Of a stretch of 64,000 bases of DNA, positions 9,916 through 18,787 are shown one piece after another. The stretch spans positions 62,001 through 126,000 of the forward strand of contig CAJNCS010000003.1 of NCBI GenBank assembly GCA_905221325.1, read 5' to 3'. The number at the start of each line of letters is the position of its first letter. The first letter of the stretch is position 1. Below the pieces are notes generated by a model. It saw only the letters and a list, made by a program, of their open reading frames with translations, was not told where the DNA came from and ran no database searches. Position numbers and translations under genes: made by a program. Source of the DNA: a bacterium. Lineage in GTDB: Bacteria > Bacillota > Bacilli > Lactobacillales > Streptococcaceae.

Positions 9916-11025
9916 ATGGCAACAAAACAAAAAGAAGTAACCACATTTGATGTGCAAGTAGCAGACTTTATCCGTAACCACAAAAAAACAGGAACAGCAA
10001 CAGACGATGAAATCAACTCAAATCTGGTTATTCCTTTTACTCTTGATGCAGACGGCATTGAAGACCTTTTGCAACGGATTCAGGATGCTGGAATTTCTAT
10101 CACTGATAACGAAGGGAATCCAAGTGCGCGTGTGCTAAGTGCAGAAGAAGAGCCAGAACTCAGTGATGAGGATTTGATTGGCTCAACCTCTGCCAAGGTT
10201 AATGACCCTGTCCGTATGTATTTGAAGGAAATTGGGGTTGTTCCTCTCTTGACCAATGAAGAAGAAAAAGAATTGGCCCTAGCTGTTGAAGCTGGTGATA
10301 TCGAAGCTAAACAGCGTCTTGCAGAGGCCAACCTTCGTTTGGTAGTTTCGATTGCTAAGCGATACGTAGGTCGTGGTATGCAGTTTCTTGATTTGATCCA
10401 AGAAGGAAACATGGGCTTGATGAAAGCCGTGGACAAGTTTGATTATTCAAAAGGCTTTAAATTTTCTACTTATGCAACCTGGTGGATTCGTCAGGCGATC
10501 ACTCGTGCTATCGCTGATCAGGCTCGTACCATTCGTATTCCTGTTCACATGGTTGAAACGATTAACAAGCTTGTCCGTGAACAGCGGAATCTCCTTCAAG
10601 AATTGGGCCAAGATCCAACTCCTGAACAAATTGCTGAACGTATGGATATGACACCTGACAAGGTCCGTGAAATCCTAAAAATCGCCCAAGAACCTGTATC
10701 GCTTGAAACACCGATTGGTGAAGAGGACGATAGCCATCTTGGGGACTTTATCGAAGACGAAGTGATTGAAAATCCCGTAGACTACACAACTCGTATCGTT
10801 TTGCGTGAGCAGTTGGATGAAGTCTTGGATACTCTTACAGACCGTGAAGAAAACGTCTTGCGCTTGCGCTTCGGTTTGGACGATGGGAAAATGCGTACTC
10901 TTGAAGATGTTGGGAAAGTCTTTAACGTGACTCGTGAGCGTATCCGTCAGATCGAGGCCAAGGCTTTGAGAAAATTGCGCCAACCAAGTCGCAGCAAACC
11001 CCTTCGTGATTTTATTGAAGACTAA
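9916..11025 (+). CDS. rpoD: RNA polymerase primary sigma factor RpoD (SigA)
   Basis: Housekeeping sigma-70 factor, 369 residues. Seen: acidic region 1.1-like N-terminus; region 1.2 '[11 protein letters not shown]' (near 95); region 2 '[27 protein letters not shown]' split in two recognisable halves and '[13 protein letters not shown]' (2.3-2.4, -10 recognition, near 180-192); region 3 '[13 protein letters not shown]'; region 4.2 helix-turn-helix '[26 protein letters not shown]' near the end (-35 recognition). ATG 9916 is 2 nt after the dnaG stop; GGAG lies within the dnaG 3' end. Cotranscribed with dnaG and the following DUF59 gene. Confidence 0.98.
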   Translation: MATKQKEVTTFDVQVADFIRNHKKTGTATDDEINSNLVIPFTLDADGIEDLLQRIQDAGISITDNEGNPSARVLSAEEEPELSDEDLIGSTSAKVNDPVRMYLKEIGVVPLLTNEEEKELALAVEAGDIEAKQRLAEANLRLVVSIAKRYVGRGMQFLDLIQEGNMGLMKAVDKFDYSKGFKFSTYATWWIRQAITRAIADQARTIRIPVHMVETINKLVREQRNLLQELGQDPTPEQIAERMDMTPDKVREILKIAQEPVSLETPIGEEDDSHLGDFIEDEVIENPVDYTTRIVLREQLDEVLDTLTDREENVLRLRFGLDDGKMRTLEDVGKVFNVTRERIRQIEAKALRKLRQPSRSKPLRDFIED

Positions 11026-11039
11026 GAGTGAGGAATAAC

Positions 11040-11369
11040 ATGGCTTATACAGAAGAGCAAATTGAAACGATCAAAACACGCATTTTAAATGCTTTGGAAG
11101 AAGTCATCGACCCTGAGTTGGGGATTGATATTGTCAACCTAGGTTTGATTTATGAAATTCGTTTTGATGGTGAAACAGGTCACACTGAAATTGATATGAC
11201 CTTGACAACTATGGGCTGCCCACTGGCTGACCTTTTGACAGACCAGATACATGATGCGATGACAGATGTGCCTGAGGTAACCAATACCGAAGTTAAATTG
11301 GTCTGGTATCCAGCTTGGACGGTTGAAAAAATGAGTCGCTATGCGCGGATCGCCCTAGGAATTAAATAA
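11040..11369 (+). CDS. DUF59/MIP18-family iron-sulfur assembly protein (SufT-like)
   Basis: Small 109-residue single-domain protein of the MIP18/PaaD (DUF59) family, whose members act in Fe-S cluster maturation. Seen: 'EVIDPELGIDIVNLGLIYEI' in two parts near residues 20-42 and the conserved cysteine in 'TTMGCPLADLL' near 60. Start chosen at ATG 11040 (AGGAATAAC upstream) rather than the in-frame GTG 11028, which overlaps that ribosome-binding site. It follows rpoD by 14 nt and so probably shares its transcript. Its specific client proteins cannot be read from the sequence. Confidence 0.85.
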   Translation: MAYTEEQIETIKTRILNALEEVIDPELGIDIVNLGLIYEIRFDGETGHTEIDMTLTTMGCPLADLLTDQIHDAMTDVPEVTNTEVKLVWYPAWTVEKMSRYARIALGIK

Positions 11370-11387
11370 AGACTAAGAAAAATGTGA

Positions 11388-11441
11388 GAGACGATTGGAA
11401 AATAAGGTAATTTTATCCTTTTTCCTTTGGTCTCTTCTTTC
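11388..11441 (+). terminator. Possible intrinsic terminator after the dnaG-rpoD-DUF59 operon
   Basis: Imperfect hairpin: GAGAC/GTCTC at the base, GGAAAA with TTTTCC and AAGG/CCTT higher up, then a T-rich tail. Internal loops make this less certain than the others. Confidence 0.45.
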
Positions 11442-11466
11442 TTTTGCTGATTTTCTGGAAATAAAA

Positions 11467-11475
11467 TGGTATAAT
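11467..11475 (+). promoter_or_regulatory. Extended -10 promoter abutting cpoA
   Basis: TGGTATAAT; the hexamer 11470-11475 predicts initiation near 11482, one base before ATG 11483. The upstream in-frame ATG at 11474 lies inside the -10 element and cannot be on this transcript. Confidence 0.75.
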
Positions 11476-11482
11476 GAATGGT

Positions 11483-12526
11483 ATGGAAAACGAAAAATTG
11501 CGTATCAATATGCTAAGTTCAAGTGAAAAAGTAGCTGGTCAAGGAGTATCAGGCGCCTACCGTGAGTTGGTACGCCTCCTACATCGAGATGCCAAAGACC
11601 AGTTGATTGTTACGGAGAATCTTCCTGTAGAGGCAGATGTAACTCACTTTCATACCATTGATTTCCCCTATTATTTATCTACTTTCCAAAAGAAACGCTC
11701 GGGGAGAAAAATTGGCTATGTGCATTTCTTGCCTGATACGCTTGAGGGAAGCTTGAAAATTCCATTTTTCTTAAAGGGAATTATCAAACGTTATGTGTTT
11801 TCTTTTTATAACCGAATGGAACACTTGGTCGTGGTCAATCCCATGTTTATCGAGGATTTGGTAGCTGCTGGTATTCCGCGTGAAAAAGTAACTTACATCC
11901 CAAATTTTGTAAACAAAGAAAAATGGCATCCACTACCAGCTGACCAAGTAGCAAAACTTCGTCAGGAAATGGATTTAGCTGAGAATCAGTTTGTTGTTGT
12001 CGGTGCAGGTCAGGTTCAGAAACGTAAAGGGATTGATGATTTTATCCGTCTTGCTGAGGAATTGCCAGAAATTACTTTTATCTGGGCTGGTGGTTTTTCA
12101 TTTGGTGGAATAACAGATGGTTATGAACGCTATAAAAAAATCATGGACAATCCACCTAAAAATCTAATTTTCCCCGGAATTGTGTCACCGGAACGGATGC
12201 GGGAACTTTACGCTATGGCGGATCTGTTCTTGCTACCAAGTTACAACGAATTATTCCCTATGACCATCTTAGAGGCGGCAAGTTGCGAGGCGCCGATTAT
12301 GTTAAGGGATTTGGACTTGTATAAGGTCATCCTTGAAGGGAATTATCGTGCTACAAGTGATGTTTCTGAGATGAGAGAAGCCATTATCGAATACAAAGAT
12401 CATCCTGAAAAGTTGAAAGACTTGAAAGAAAAAGCTCGCGAGATCTCCAAAGAGTACTCTGAGGAGCATTTGTTGGAAATCTGGTTAAAATTTTATCGAG
12501 AACAGGCTGCTTTGGGTAAAAAGTGA
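11483..12526 (+). CDS. cpoA: Glycosyltransferase CpoA (galactosyl-glucosyl-diacylglycerol synthesis)
   Basis: GT4/GT-B family enzyme of 347 residues. In pneumococci CpoA adds the second sugar to glucosyl-diacylglycerol, giving the membrane glycolipid that also bears on beta-lactam susceptibility. Seen: N-terminal Rossmann half beginning 'LRINMLSSSEKVAGQGVSGAY', donor half with 'VVGAGQVQKRKGIDDFI' (about 175-190) and the retaining-GT motif 'LFLLPSYNELFPMTILEAASCEAPI' in pieces near 250-275, with the two-glutamate E-x7-E spacing. Start ATG 11483 is chosen because homologues begin with a short ME(K) and the upstream ATG lies inside the promoter. No ribosome-binding site precedes it, hence probably leaderless. 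Paired with the next gene. Confidence 0.9.
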   Translation: MENEKLRINMLSSSEKVAGQGVSGAYRELVRLLHRDAKDQLIVTENLPVEADVTHFHTIDFPYYLSTFQKKRSGRKIGYVHFLPDTLEGSLKIPFFLKGIIKRYVFSFYNRMEHLVVVNPMFIEDLVAAGIPREKVTYIPNFVNKEKWHPLPADQVAKLRQEMDLAENQFVVVGAGQVQKRKGIDDFIRLAEELPEITFIWAGGFSFGGITDGYERYKKIMDNPPKNLIFPGIVSPERMRELYAMADLFLLPSYNELFPMTILEAASCEAPIMLRDLDLYKVILEGNYRATSDVSEMREAIIEYKDHPEKLKDLKEKAREISKEYSEEHLLEIWLKFYREQAALGKK

Positions 12527-12534
12527 GGTAATTT

Positions 12535-13851
12535 ATGCGAATTGGTTTATTTACAGATACCTATTTCCCTCAAGTTTCCGGGGTTGCGACTAGTATTCGG
12601 ACTTTGAAAACTGAGCTTGAAAAGCAAGGACATGCAGTTTTTATCTTTACAACGACTGATAAAGACGTGAACCGATACGAGGATTGGCAAATTATTCGAA
12701 TTCCGAGTGTCCCTTTCTTTGCGTTTAAGGATCGACGATTTGCCTACCGAGGTTTTACAAAGGCGCTTGAAATTGCCAAGCAGTATCAACTCGATATCAT
12801 TCATACCCAGACAGAGTTTTCACTAGGTTTGCTTGGGATTTGGATTGCAAGAGAATTGAAAATTCCTGTTATCCATACCTACCATACTCAGTACGAAGAC
12901 TATGTACATTATATTGCTAAGGGTATGCTGATACGGCCAAGCATGGTAAAATATCTGGTGCGGGGCTTTCTTCACGATGTAGATGGCGTGATTTGCCCTA
13001 GTGAGATTGTTCGTGACCTTTTATCTAAATACAAAGTCAAGGTTGAAAAGCGTGTCATCCCAACTGGAATTGAGTTGGCTAAGTTTGAACGACCTGAGAT
13101 TAAGGAAGAGAATTTAACTGCCCTTCGATCTAAGCTTGGGATTAAAGAAGATGAGAAAATGTTGCTGAGTCTTTCTCGTATCTCCTATGAGAAGAATATC
13201 CAAGCAGTCCTAGATGCCTTTGTTGAGGTATTGAAAGAAGAAGACAAGGTGAAACTTGTTGTTGCAGGTGACGGCCCTTATCTGGACAGTCTGAAGGAAC
13301 AAGCAGTGAAATTGCAGATCCAAGATCATGTGATTTTTACTGGTATGATTGCTCCAAGTGAGACAGCCTTATACTATAAAGCGGCTGATTTCTTTATCTC
13401 TGCATCCACTAGTGAAACCCAAGGCTTGACTTATCTAGAGAGTCTAGCCAGTGGAACGCCTGTCATCGCTCATGGCAATCCTTATCTGGATAATCTGATC
13501 AGTGACAAAATGTTTGGAACACTTTATTATGGAGAACGAGAGCTTGCGGGCGCTATCCTCGAAGCCTTGATAGCTACTCCTGATATGTCTGAACAAAAGT
13601 TGGCGGATAAGTTGTATGAGATTTCGGCTGAGAATTTTGGGAAGCGAGTTCATGAGTTTTATCTCGATGCGATGATTTCAAATAAATTTGAGCAGGAACT
13701 ACGTGGAGATGAGCCTATGACACAGCGATTCTTAAAAACTATTTTGTACCTACCTCAGCAGGCTGTTTCAGCTCCGGTTAAAGAGTCTAAACGAATATTA
13801 AAGGCTTCTAAAAAGCAGTTGTCTAGCATCCGAGCTTACTGGAGAGATTAG
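12535..13851 (+). CDS. Glycosyltransferase, probable glucosyl-diacylglycerol synthase
   Basis: GT4 family protein of 438 residues, 8 nt after cpoA with GAGGTAA as Shine-Dalgarno. Seen: 'MRIGLFTDTYFPQVSGVATSI' opening (split), 'HTQTEFSLGLLG', 'IHTYHTQYEDY', the donor-domain start 'LLSLSRISYEKNIQ' and 'FISASTSETQGLTYLESLASGTPVI' in parts, with E-x7-E. The linked gene in pneumococcus was shown to make the monoglucosyl diacylglycerol that CpoA then extends (spr0982, from memory), so the pair encodes consecutive steps at the cytoplasmic face of the membrane. A basic C-terminal tail of about 60 residues is consistent with membrane attachment (inference). Confidence 0.85.
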   Translation: MRIGLFTDTYFPQVSGVATSIRTLKTELEKQGHAVFIFTTTDKDVNRYEDWQIIRIPSVPFFAFKDRRFAYRGFTKALEIAKQYQLDIIHTQTEFSLGLLGIWIARELKIPVIHTYHTQYEDYVHYIAKGMLIRPSMVKYLVRGFLHDVDGVICPSEIVRDLLSKYKVKVEKRVIPTGIELAKFERPEIKEENLTALRSKLGIKEDEKMLLSLSRISYEKNIQAVLDAFVEVLKEEDKVKLVVAGDGPYLDSLKEQAVKLQIQDHVIFTGMIAPSETALYYKAADFFISASTSETQGLTYLESLASGTPVIAHGNPYLDNLISDKMFGTLYYGERELAGAILEALIATPDMSEQKLADKLYEISAENFGKRVHEFYLDAMISNKFEQELRGDEPMTQRFLKTILYLPQQAVSAPVKESKRILKASKKQLSSIRAYWRD

Positions 13852-13873
13852 TAAAAATATAGGAGAATAAAAG

Positions 13874-14065
13874 ATGGCAAAAAAATTTATGAGAAGTGGT
13901 AGAGATCAAAAAATTGGAGGCGTTTGCGCAGGTGTAGCCCACTATTTGGATATTGACCCTACTATTGTCCGTGTGATTTGGGGCGTTCTTGCCTTTTGTT
14001 ATGGGGCAGGGGTACTTGCTTACTTGATTTTATGGGTAATTGCACCTGTTTCTAGCGAATATTAA
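13874..14065 (+). CDS. PspC-domain small membrane protein
   Basis: 63 residues: basic N-terminus 'FMRSGRDQKIGGVCAGVAHYLDIDPTIVRVIW' pattern (in pieces) typical of PspC/phage-shock domains, then one hydrophobic segment (about 38-58). AGGAGAAT precedes the ATG. It is the third gene of the cpoA operon, 22 nt after the glucosyltransferase gene. Other PspC proteins sense or respond to envelope stress; a link to glycolipid synthesis is inference from position. Confidence 0.85.
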   Translation: MAKKFMRSGRDQKIGGVCAGVAHYLDIDPTIVRVIWGVLAFCYGAGVLAYLILWVIAPVSSEY

Positions 14066-14108
14066 AAGAGAATCAGAATAGAACAAAGAGAAATAAAAAG
14101 GAGTCCAA

Positions 14109-14243
14109 ATGGCTTTTGGAGATAATGGAAAACGTAAAAAAACAATGTTTGAAAAAGTAACGCTTTTTGTCGTGCTAATTATGTTGTTTGTAACCCTTGC
14201 TGGTATCTTTGCGACAGCGCTTGGAGCTTTTAGCAGATTCTAA
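14109..14243 (+). CDS. Small single-span membrane protein (DUF4044-like)
   Basis: 44-residue gene with a good Shine-Dalgarno (AAAAGGAGTCC) and ATG at 14109. Basic, hydrophilic first 16 residues (GKRKK) followed by one hydrophobic helix to the end; N-in topology by the positive-inside rule. It resembles the DUF4044 proteins that accompany obg in streptococci. It has no known function. It lies 43 nt after the PspC gene and is followed by the terminator-like hairpin before obg. Confidence 0.75.
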   Translation: MAFGDNGKRKKTMFEKVTLFVVLIMLFVTLAGIFATALGAFSRF

Positions 14244-14274
14244 GCAAGTTGCTAAGATAGAAACAATAACTAAT

Positions 14275-14297
14275 GACTGGATTTTCCAGTCCTTTTT
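14275..14297 (+). terminator. Intrinsic terminator or attenuator just upstream of obg
   Basis: Perfect 7-bp stem GACTGGA (14275-14281) / TCCAGTC (14285-14291), 3-nt loop, then CTTTTT. It ends 16 nt before the obg start, with only the GTGAGAAG ribosome-binding site between, and I see no strong promoter after it. Confidence 0.7.
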
Positions 14298-14313
14298 AAA
14301 GTGAGAAGAAAAT

Positions 14314-15624
14314 ATGAGTATGTTTTTAGATACAGCTAAGATCAAGGTCAAGGCTGGTAATGGTGGCGATGGCATGGTCGCCTTTCGTCGTGAAAAGTAT
14401 GTCCCGAATGGTGGTCCTTGGGGTGGTGATGGTGGACGTGGAGGTAACGTCGTTTTCGTTGTGGACGAAGGCTTGCGTACCTTGATGGATTTCCGCTATA
14501 ACCGTCATTTCAAGGCCGAATCTGGTGAAAAAGGGATGACTAAAGGAATGCATGGACGTGGTGCAGAAGATCTTCGTGTTCGTGTACCACAAGGAACGAC
14601 TGTACGTGATGCAGAAACAGGTAAAGTCATTACAGACTTGATTGAGCATGGTCAAGAATTTATCGTGGCCCATGGTGGTCGAGGTGGTCGAGGAAACATC
14701 CGTTTTGCGACACCAAAAAATCCTGCACCTGAGATTTCTGAGAATGGGGAGCCAGGTCAAGAACGTGAGTTGCAACTAGAATTAAAAATCTTGGCGGATG
14801 TCGGTTTGGTCGGTTTCCCTTCTGTCGGAAAGTCAACTTTGCTTAGTGTCATCACTTCAGCTAAACCCAAAATCGGTGCTTACCACTTTACGACGATTGT
14901 CCCTAATCTAGGTATGGTTCGTACGCAGTCAGGTGAATCTTTTGCAGTAGCAGACCTTCCGGGTTTGATTGAAGGAGCTAGTCAGGGTGTCGGATTGGGA
15001 ACCCAGTTTCTCCGTCATATCGAACGCACACGAGTCATCCTCCATGTCATCGATATGTCTGCTAGTGAAGGTCGTGATCCTTACGAAGATTATCTTGCTA
15101 TCAATAAAGAATTGGAGTCCTACAACCTTCGCCTCATGGAGCGTCCACAGATTATTGTAGCCAATAAGATGGATATGCCTGAAAGTCAGGAAAATCTTGA
15201 AGAATTCAAGAAGAAATTAGCTGAAAATTACGACGAGTTTGAAGAACTACCAGCCATCTTCCCTATTTCTGGTTTAACCAAGCAAGGGTTGGCGACTCTT
15301 TTGGACGCGACAGCTGAATTGTTGGATAAGACTCCAGAGTTCTTGCTCTATAACGAGTCTGATATGGAAGAAGAAGCTTACTATGGCTTTGATGAGGAAG
15401 AAAAAGCCTTTGAAATTAGCCGCGATGATGATGCGACATGGGTACTTTCTGGTGAAAAACTCATGAAACTCTTTAACATGACCAACTTTGACCGTGATGA
15501 GTCTGTCATGAAGTTTGCTCGCCAGTTACGTGGTATGGGGGTTGACGAAGCCCTTCGTGCGCGTGGAGCCAAGGATGGAGATCTGGTCCGAATTGGTAAA
15601 TTTGAGTTTGAATTTGTAGACTAG
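14314..15624 (+). CDS. obg: GTPase Obg/CgtA
   Basis: Essential ribosome-associated GTPase (50S assembly, stress signalling), 436 residues. Domains in order: glycine-rich Obg fold (1-158; '[20 protein letters not shown]', '[16 protein letters not shown]'), G domain with P-loop GFPSVGKS (167-174), switch '[11 protein letters not shown]', G3 '[11 protein letters not shown]', G4 NKMD, and a C-terminal OCT domain ('[21 protein letters not shown]'). Start ATG 14314 with GTGAGAAG upstream; an ATG two codons later is possible. It is the fifth gene of the cpoA operon but has a terminator-like hairpin immediately before it. Confidence 0.97.
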   Translation: MSMFLDTAKIKVKAGNGGDGMVAFRREKYVPNGGPWGGDGGRGGNVVFVVDEGLRTLMDFRYNRHFKAESGEKGMTKGMHGRGAEDLRVRVPQGTTVRDAETGKVITDLIEHGQEFIVAHGGRGGRGNIRFATPKNPAPEISENGEPGQERELQLELKILADVGLVGFPSVGKSTLLSVITSAKPKIGAYHFTTIVPNLGMVRTQSGESFAVADLPGLIEGASQGVGLGTQFLRHIERTRVILHVIDMSASEGRDPYEDYLAINKELESYNLRLMERPQIIVANKMDMPESQENLEEFKKKLAENYDEFEELPAIFPISGLTKQGLATLLDATAELLDKTPEFLLYNESDMEEEAYYGFDEEEKAFEISRDDDATWVLSGEKLMKLFNMTNFDRDESVMKFARQLRGMGVDEALRARGAKDGDLVRIGKFEFEFVD

Positions 15625-15633
15625 GAGATTGAT

Positions 15634-15807
15634 ATGGGAGATAAACCGATATCATTCCGAGATGCAGATGGAAATTTTGTTTCTGCAGCAGATGTATGGA
15701 ATGAAAAAAAACTAGAAGAATTGTTTAATCGTCTCAATCCCAAACGTGCTCTTAGATTGGCACGAGAAAAAAAAGGCAATGAGAAGGCTGATAGAGAAGA
15801 AAAATAG
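15634..15807 (+). CDS. Small hypothetical protein following obg
   Basis: 57-residue soluble protein with AGGAGATT upstream of ATG 15634, 9 nt after the obg stop. Sequence begins with 'GDKPISFRDADGNFVSAADV', has a 'KKLEELFNRLNPKRALRLAR' helix and a highly charged Lys/Glu tail. I recognise it only as a conserved streptococcal hypothetical located next to obg. It is followed by a strong bidirectional terminator, so it is the last gene of the cpoA-obg operon. Confidence 0.75.
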   Translation: MGDKPISFRDADGNFVSAADVWNEKKLEELFNRLNPKRALRLAREKKGNEKADREEK

Positions 15808-15831
15808 CCTATCAACATTGATAAAACAAAA

Positions 15832-15861
15832 CCCCGTGATTGTATTCATCACGGGGAATTT
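15832..15861. terminator. Bidirectional terminator between the obg operon and argR
   Basis: Stem CCCCGTGAT (15832-15840) / ATCACGGGG (15848-15856), T-run on the plus side and A-rich left flank that reads as Ts on the minus strand. Serves the two convergent transcripts. Confidence 0.9.
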
Positions 15862-15862
15862 T

Positions 15863-16333
15863 TTAGTCATTGAAGAAAAATGGTGGCGCAAATTTTTTAA
15901 GAATTTCAAAGCAAGTCTGTGCTTCTTCAGCGTTTTCACAGATAAGAAGGCAGACATCATCACCACATACGGTGGCAATGATTTGTTTAAAATTGAGAGC
16001 ATCGAGAACAGCTCCAAACGATTGGGCAAGGCCTGGCAAGGTTTTGAGGACAACCTGATGCTGGACAGGACGTAGCATGACCAAGCCATCTTCCATATAG
16101 TTTTCCAAGCGTTTTTCCCACTTGGAGATGGAGCCAGTATTTAAAACATAATAAGAATGATCTGCTTCGCGAACCTTTGATAGATTCATGGTTTTGATAT
16201 CGCGTGAGAGAGTGGCCTGTGTGACTTGAATATCATTTTCAGCTAGTAAAGCTTGCAACTCTGCCTGTGTATGAATCTTATTTTTGGCTACAAGCGCACG
16301 GATAAGTTGGTGTCTATGTTCAGATTTATTCAT
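15863..16333 (-). CDS. argR: ArgR/AhrC-family arginine-responsive regulator
   Basis: 156 residues. N-terminal winged helix with the recognition-helix motif 'TQATLSRDIKTMNL' (about 37-50; Ser-Arg pair conserved) and C-terminal oligomerisation/arginine-binding domain with 'QIIATVCGDDVCLLIC' (GDD conserved, about 117-132). Streptococci usually have several ArgR paralogues that work together on arginine biosynthesis and deiminase genes; which paralogue this is cannot be decided from the sequence. It begins 16 nt after the pepX stop on the minus strand, so it is probably cotranscribed with pepX. Confidence 0.9.
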   Translation of the reverse strand: MNKSEHRHQLIRALVAKNKIHTQAELQALLAENDIQVTQATLSRDIKTMNLSKVREADHSYYVLNTGSISKWEKRLENYMEDGLVMLRPVQHQVVLKTLPGLAQSFGAVLDALNFKQIIATVCGDDVCLLICENAEEAQTCFEILKKFAPPFFFND

Positions 16334-16349
16334 ATGAGGCTGGCTCCTT

Positions 16350-18623
16350 TTATGAGGGGATGGTGATGGAGGATTGTGTGAGATCGACTGTTAAGTGATA
16401 GTCTGTATTATCACGGACAGTGATTTCAAAGTCGGTAGTATAGAGAACAAGGCGAAGTGTGTTACCTTTTTTCAGCTTGTAAATCGTAGGTTGTAGGGCA
16501 AATTGGATTTCCATCCATTTTTCAGCTTCTATGTTCTCAACAGTTAGTAAATCATTTCGATTTTGTAAATTAAGGTAGCCTTTGGAGATGACACGTTGAA
16601 CACTTGGATTGAATGGCAGTTCGCAGAGATTTTCAAGCATATGGTAGCGACCGTTGTCAATGGTTCTAGCACTTAAAACAGCTGGATAAGGCTGTAGATA
16701 TTTCTTTTGTCCAAGTTCCAGCAGTTGAGCAGATAATAAGCCCTTGTTTGTACTTGATTTGACACGAAGTTTCAGCTCTGCTCGACCATTTAAGTGAATG
16801 TCTTGAGTTACTGGAAGGTCAATGGTGATTTGATTGGCTTTTCCTTGGTAAAGTTCTGTATTGAAAGTCTGGTAAGTCTTACCATAACGATCAAAATCTT
16901 TTTGATCATACTGGTTTTGAATCACTTTTTCTTCAGTTCCAAGAGAGAAGGTATGCAGTTCATCTTGCTTGCCAAAGTCATCAAGAGTCTGCCACGTCTG
17001 AGGTACAGTATTGTCTTGCCAGATGACAGTAGGAAGTTGATAGTCTGTTGTAAGTCCTAACAATTTCTTGCTTAAGAGGGCATTCATGGACTCGCGGAAG
17101 TCAATTGACTGCCAGTTATTCATATAGACATGGGCACCATGATGGAAAAAGAGGTGCTTGCGAATATTGTCAGGAAGAGCATGAAACATCTGATATACAT
17201 GAAGTGGTTTGACGTTCCAATCTTGACAACCATGCGTAAAGACGACCTCAGCTTTAACCTTGTGAGCATTGAGTAGATAGTTGCGGTCGTGCCAGAATTG
17301 ATTGTAGTCACCAGTCTTGCGATCGAGTTTCTCTTTAGCCTTCTCTAAGTCCGCTTGATGAGCTTCATTACCATGGATATAGTCACCAGCTAAGAGATTG
17401 CGGGAGTAGGTAAGCTCAGCAAGTGAGTCAAAATCCTCACCTGGATAACCACCAGGGCTGGTTACCAGACCATTTTCACGATAGTAGTTATACCAAGAGG
17501 AAATACCTGCTTCAGCGATAATCACTTCTAAACCATCAACACCAGTTGTCGCGAGACCATTGGACATGGTGCCTAGATAAGAAATTCCTGTTGTTGCGAC
17601 TTTGCCGTTTGACCAGTCAGCCTTGATTTGCCGTTTGCGCGTGTGGTCAGTAAAGGCACGACAACGACCATTGAGCCAATCAATGACATTTTTATAAGCC
17701 TCAATCTGCTGGTAGTCACCATTGGTCATGAGCCCTTGGGAATCCTTGGTACCAACACCCGATACATAGAGATTGGCAAATCCACGTGGGAGGAAGTAGT
17801 CATTTAGAGTATATGAGCTATTGATATGAGATAGCTTTTCTTCAGCTTCTGTGACGACTTCTGCTTGACCATGAGGTTCGACTACATTCAGCTTGGGTTC
17901 CTCAAGCTCGATGATGTGGGGTGGCTTGACCTCAAGCTCACCTTCCATTTTGTAGAGAGCCTTGTCGCTGGCTTTGTCGTTGGTGCCTTGGTGATAAGGA
18001 CTGGCAGTCATAACCGCAGGAATCTGTCCATCATATCGAGGGCGAATAATGCTGACCTTGACTAAGTCAGGGAGACCGTCTTTATCAGTATCCACACGAC
18101 TCTCTACATACACGACTTCACGAATGACATCATGAGTAGAGAAGGTTGCCAAGCTCTTGCCGTTAAAGTAGTGGTAGTGATTGTCTTCTAAAATGAGTCC
18201 ATCACTAACAAGTTGGTCGATGAGCGTGTTTCCTTTTTTAGTTCGTGTATTGAGCAATTGATAAAGATTTTTAATGAGATTTCCATAAACAATAGGAAAT
18301 CCAGTTTCTTTACGGAATTGTTCGGCGTCTTCAAAGTCAACCAGATAACTAAATCCTAGAAGTTGAAAAGCCACAGTATAAAAAATCTCAGGAGTCAGGT
18401 CACAATCTGACTGAAAGAAGGCAAGGAGATCAGTCTCCTTGTCAGCTGCTAGGACAGACAAAGGATAGTCGGTATTTTTATAAGTGAAAAAACTCCAGCG
18501 GACAAATTGTTCAAGTTGTTTTTTTGATGCTTGTTCTGGTACCAGCTTCAAACCAAGCTGAGATAACTCGCGTAAAACTTGCGAATGAGAAACGGGCAAG
18601 TAGCTGAATTGATTAAAACGCAT
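16350..18623 (-). CDS. pepX: Xaa-Pro dipeptidyl-peptidase PepX
   Basis: Serine peptidase (S15 family) that removes X-Pro dipeptides, a key step in using proline-rich peptides; 757 residues, normal for the family. Seen: N-terminal helical dimerisation domain, '[23 protein letters not shown]' around 210-230 (in pieces), nucleophile elbow '[10 protein letters not shown]' around 345-355 and a downstream '[11 protein letters not shown]' with the catalytic Asp, 'FFHHGAHVY' with the catalytic His. GGAGAGCGCC precedes the ATG on the minus strand. It is divergent from dnaE and heads a probable pepX-argR unit. Confidence 0.96.
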   Translation of the reverse strand: MRFNQFSYLPVSHSQVLRELSQLGLKLVPEQASKKQLEQFVRWSFFTYKNTDYPLSVLAADKETDLLAFFQSDCDLTPEIFYTVAFQLLGFSYLVDFEDAEQFRKETGFPIVYGNLIKNLYQLLNTRTKKGNTLIDQLVSDGLILEDNHYHYFNGKSLATFSTHDVIREVVYVESRVDTDKDGLPDLVKVSIIRPRYDGQIPAVMTASPYHQGTNDKASDKALYKMEGELEVKPPHIIELEEPKLNVVEPHGQAEVVTEAEEKLSHINSSYTLNDYFLPRGFANLYVSGVGTKDSQGLMTNGDYQQIEAYKNVIDWLNGRCRAFTDHTRKRQIKADWSNGKVATTGISYLGTMSNGLATTGVDGLEVIIAEAGISSWYNYYRENGLVTSPGGYPGEDFDSLAELTYSRNLLAGDYIHGNEAHQADLEKAKEKLDRKTGDYNQFWHDRNYLLNAHKVKAEVVFTHGCQDWNVKPLHVYQMFHALPDNIRKHLFFHHGAHVYMNNWQSIDFRESMNALLSKKLLGLTTDYQLPTVIWQDNTVPQTWQTLDDFGKQDELHTFSLGTEEKVIQNQYDQKDFDRYGKTYQTFNTELYQGKANQITIDLPVTQDIHLNGRAELKLRVKSSTNKGLLSAQLLELGQKKYLQPYPAVLSARTIDNGRYHMLENLCELPFNPSVQRVISKGYLNLQNRNDLLTVENIEAEKWMEIQFALQPTIYKLKKGNTLRLVLYTTDFEITVRDNTDYHLTVDLTQSSITIPS

Positions 18624-18747
18624 GGCGCTCTCCTTTGGAAATATTCTAAATTTAGTATATCAAAAATAAGGTAAAAAAGATATTGTTGACCTGTGATGAA
18701 GTCACTTTAAAAGAATGGTCTCTACCTTTTCATTCTAGTTTTTAAAA

Positions 18748-18756
18748 TGGTATAAT
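18748..18756 (+). promoter_or_regulatory. Extended -10 promoter for dnaE
   Basis: TGGTATAAT with the hexamer at 18751-18756, 32 nt before the dnaE ATG. It lies in the 164-nt divergent interval with pepX. Confidence 0.75.
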
Positions 18757-18787
18757 AGTACTATATCTAAAGCAAGGGGGAGAAGAA

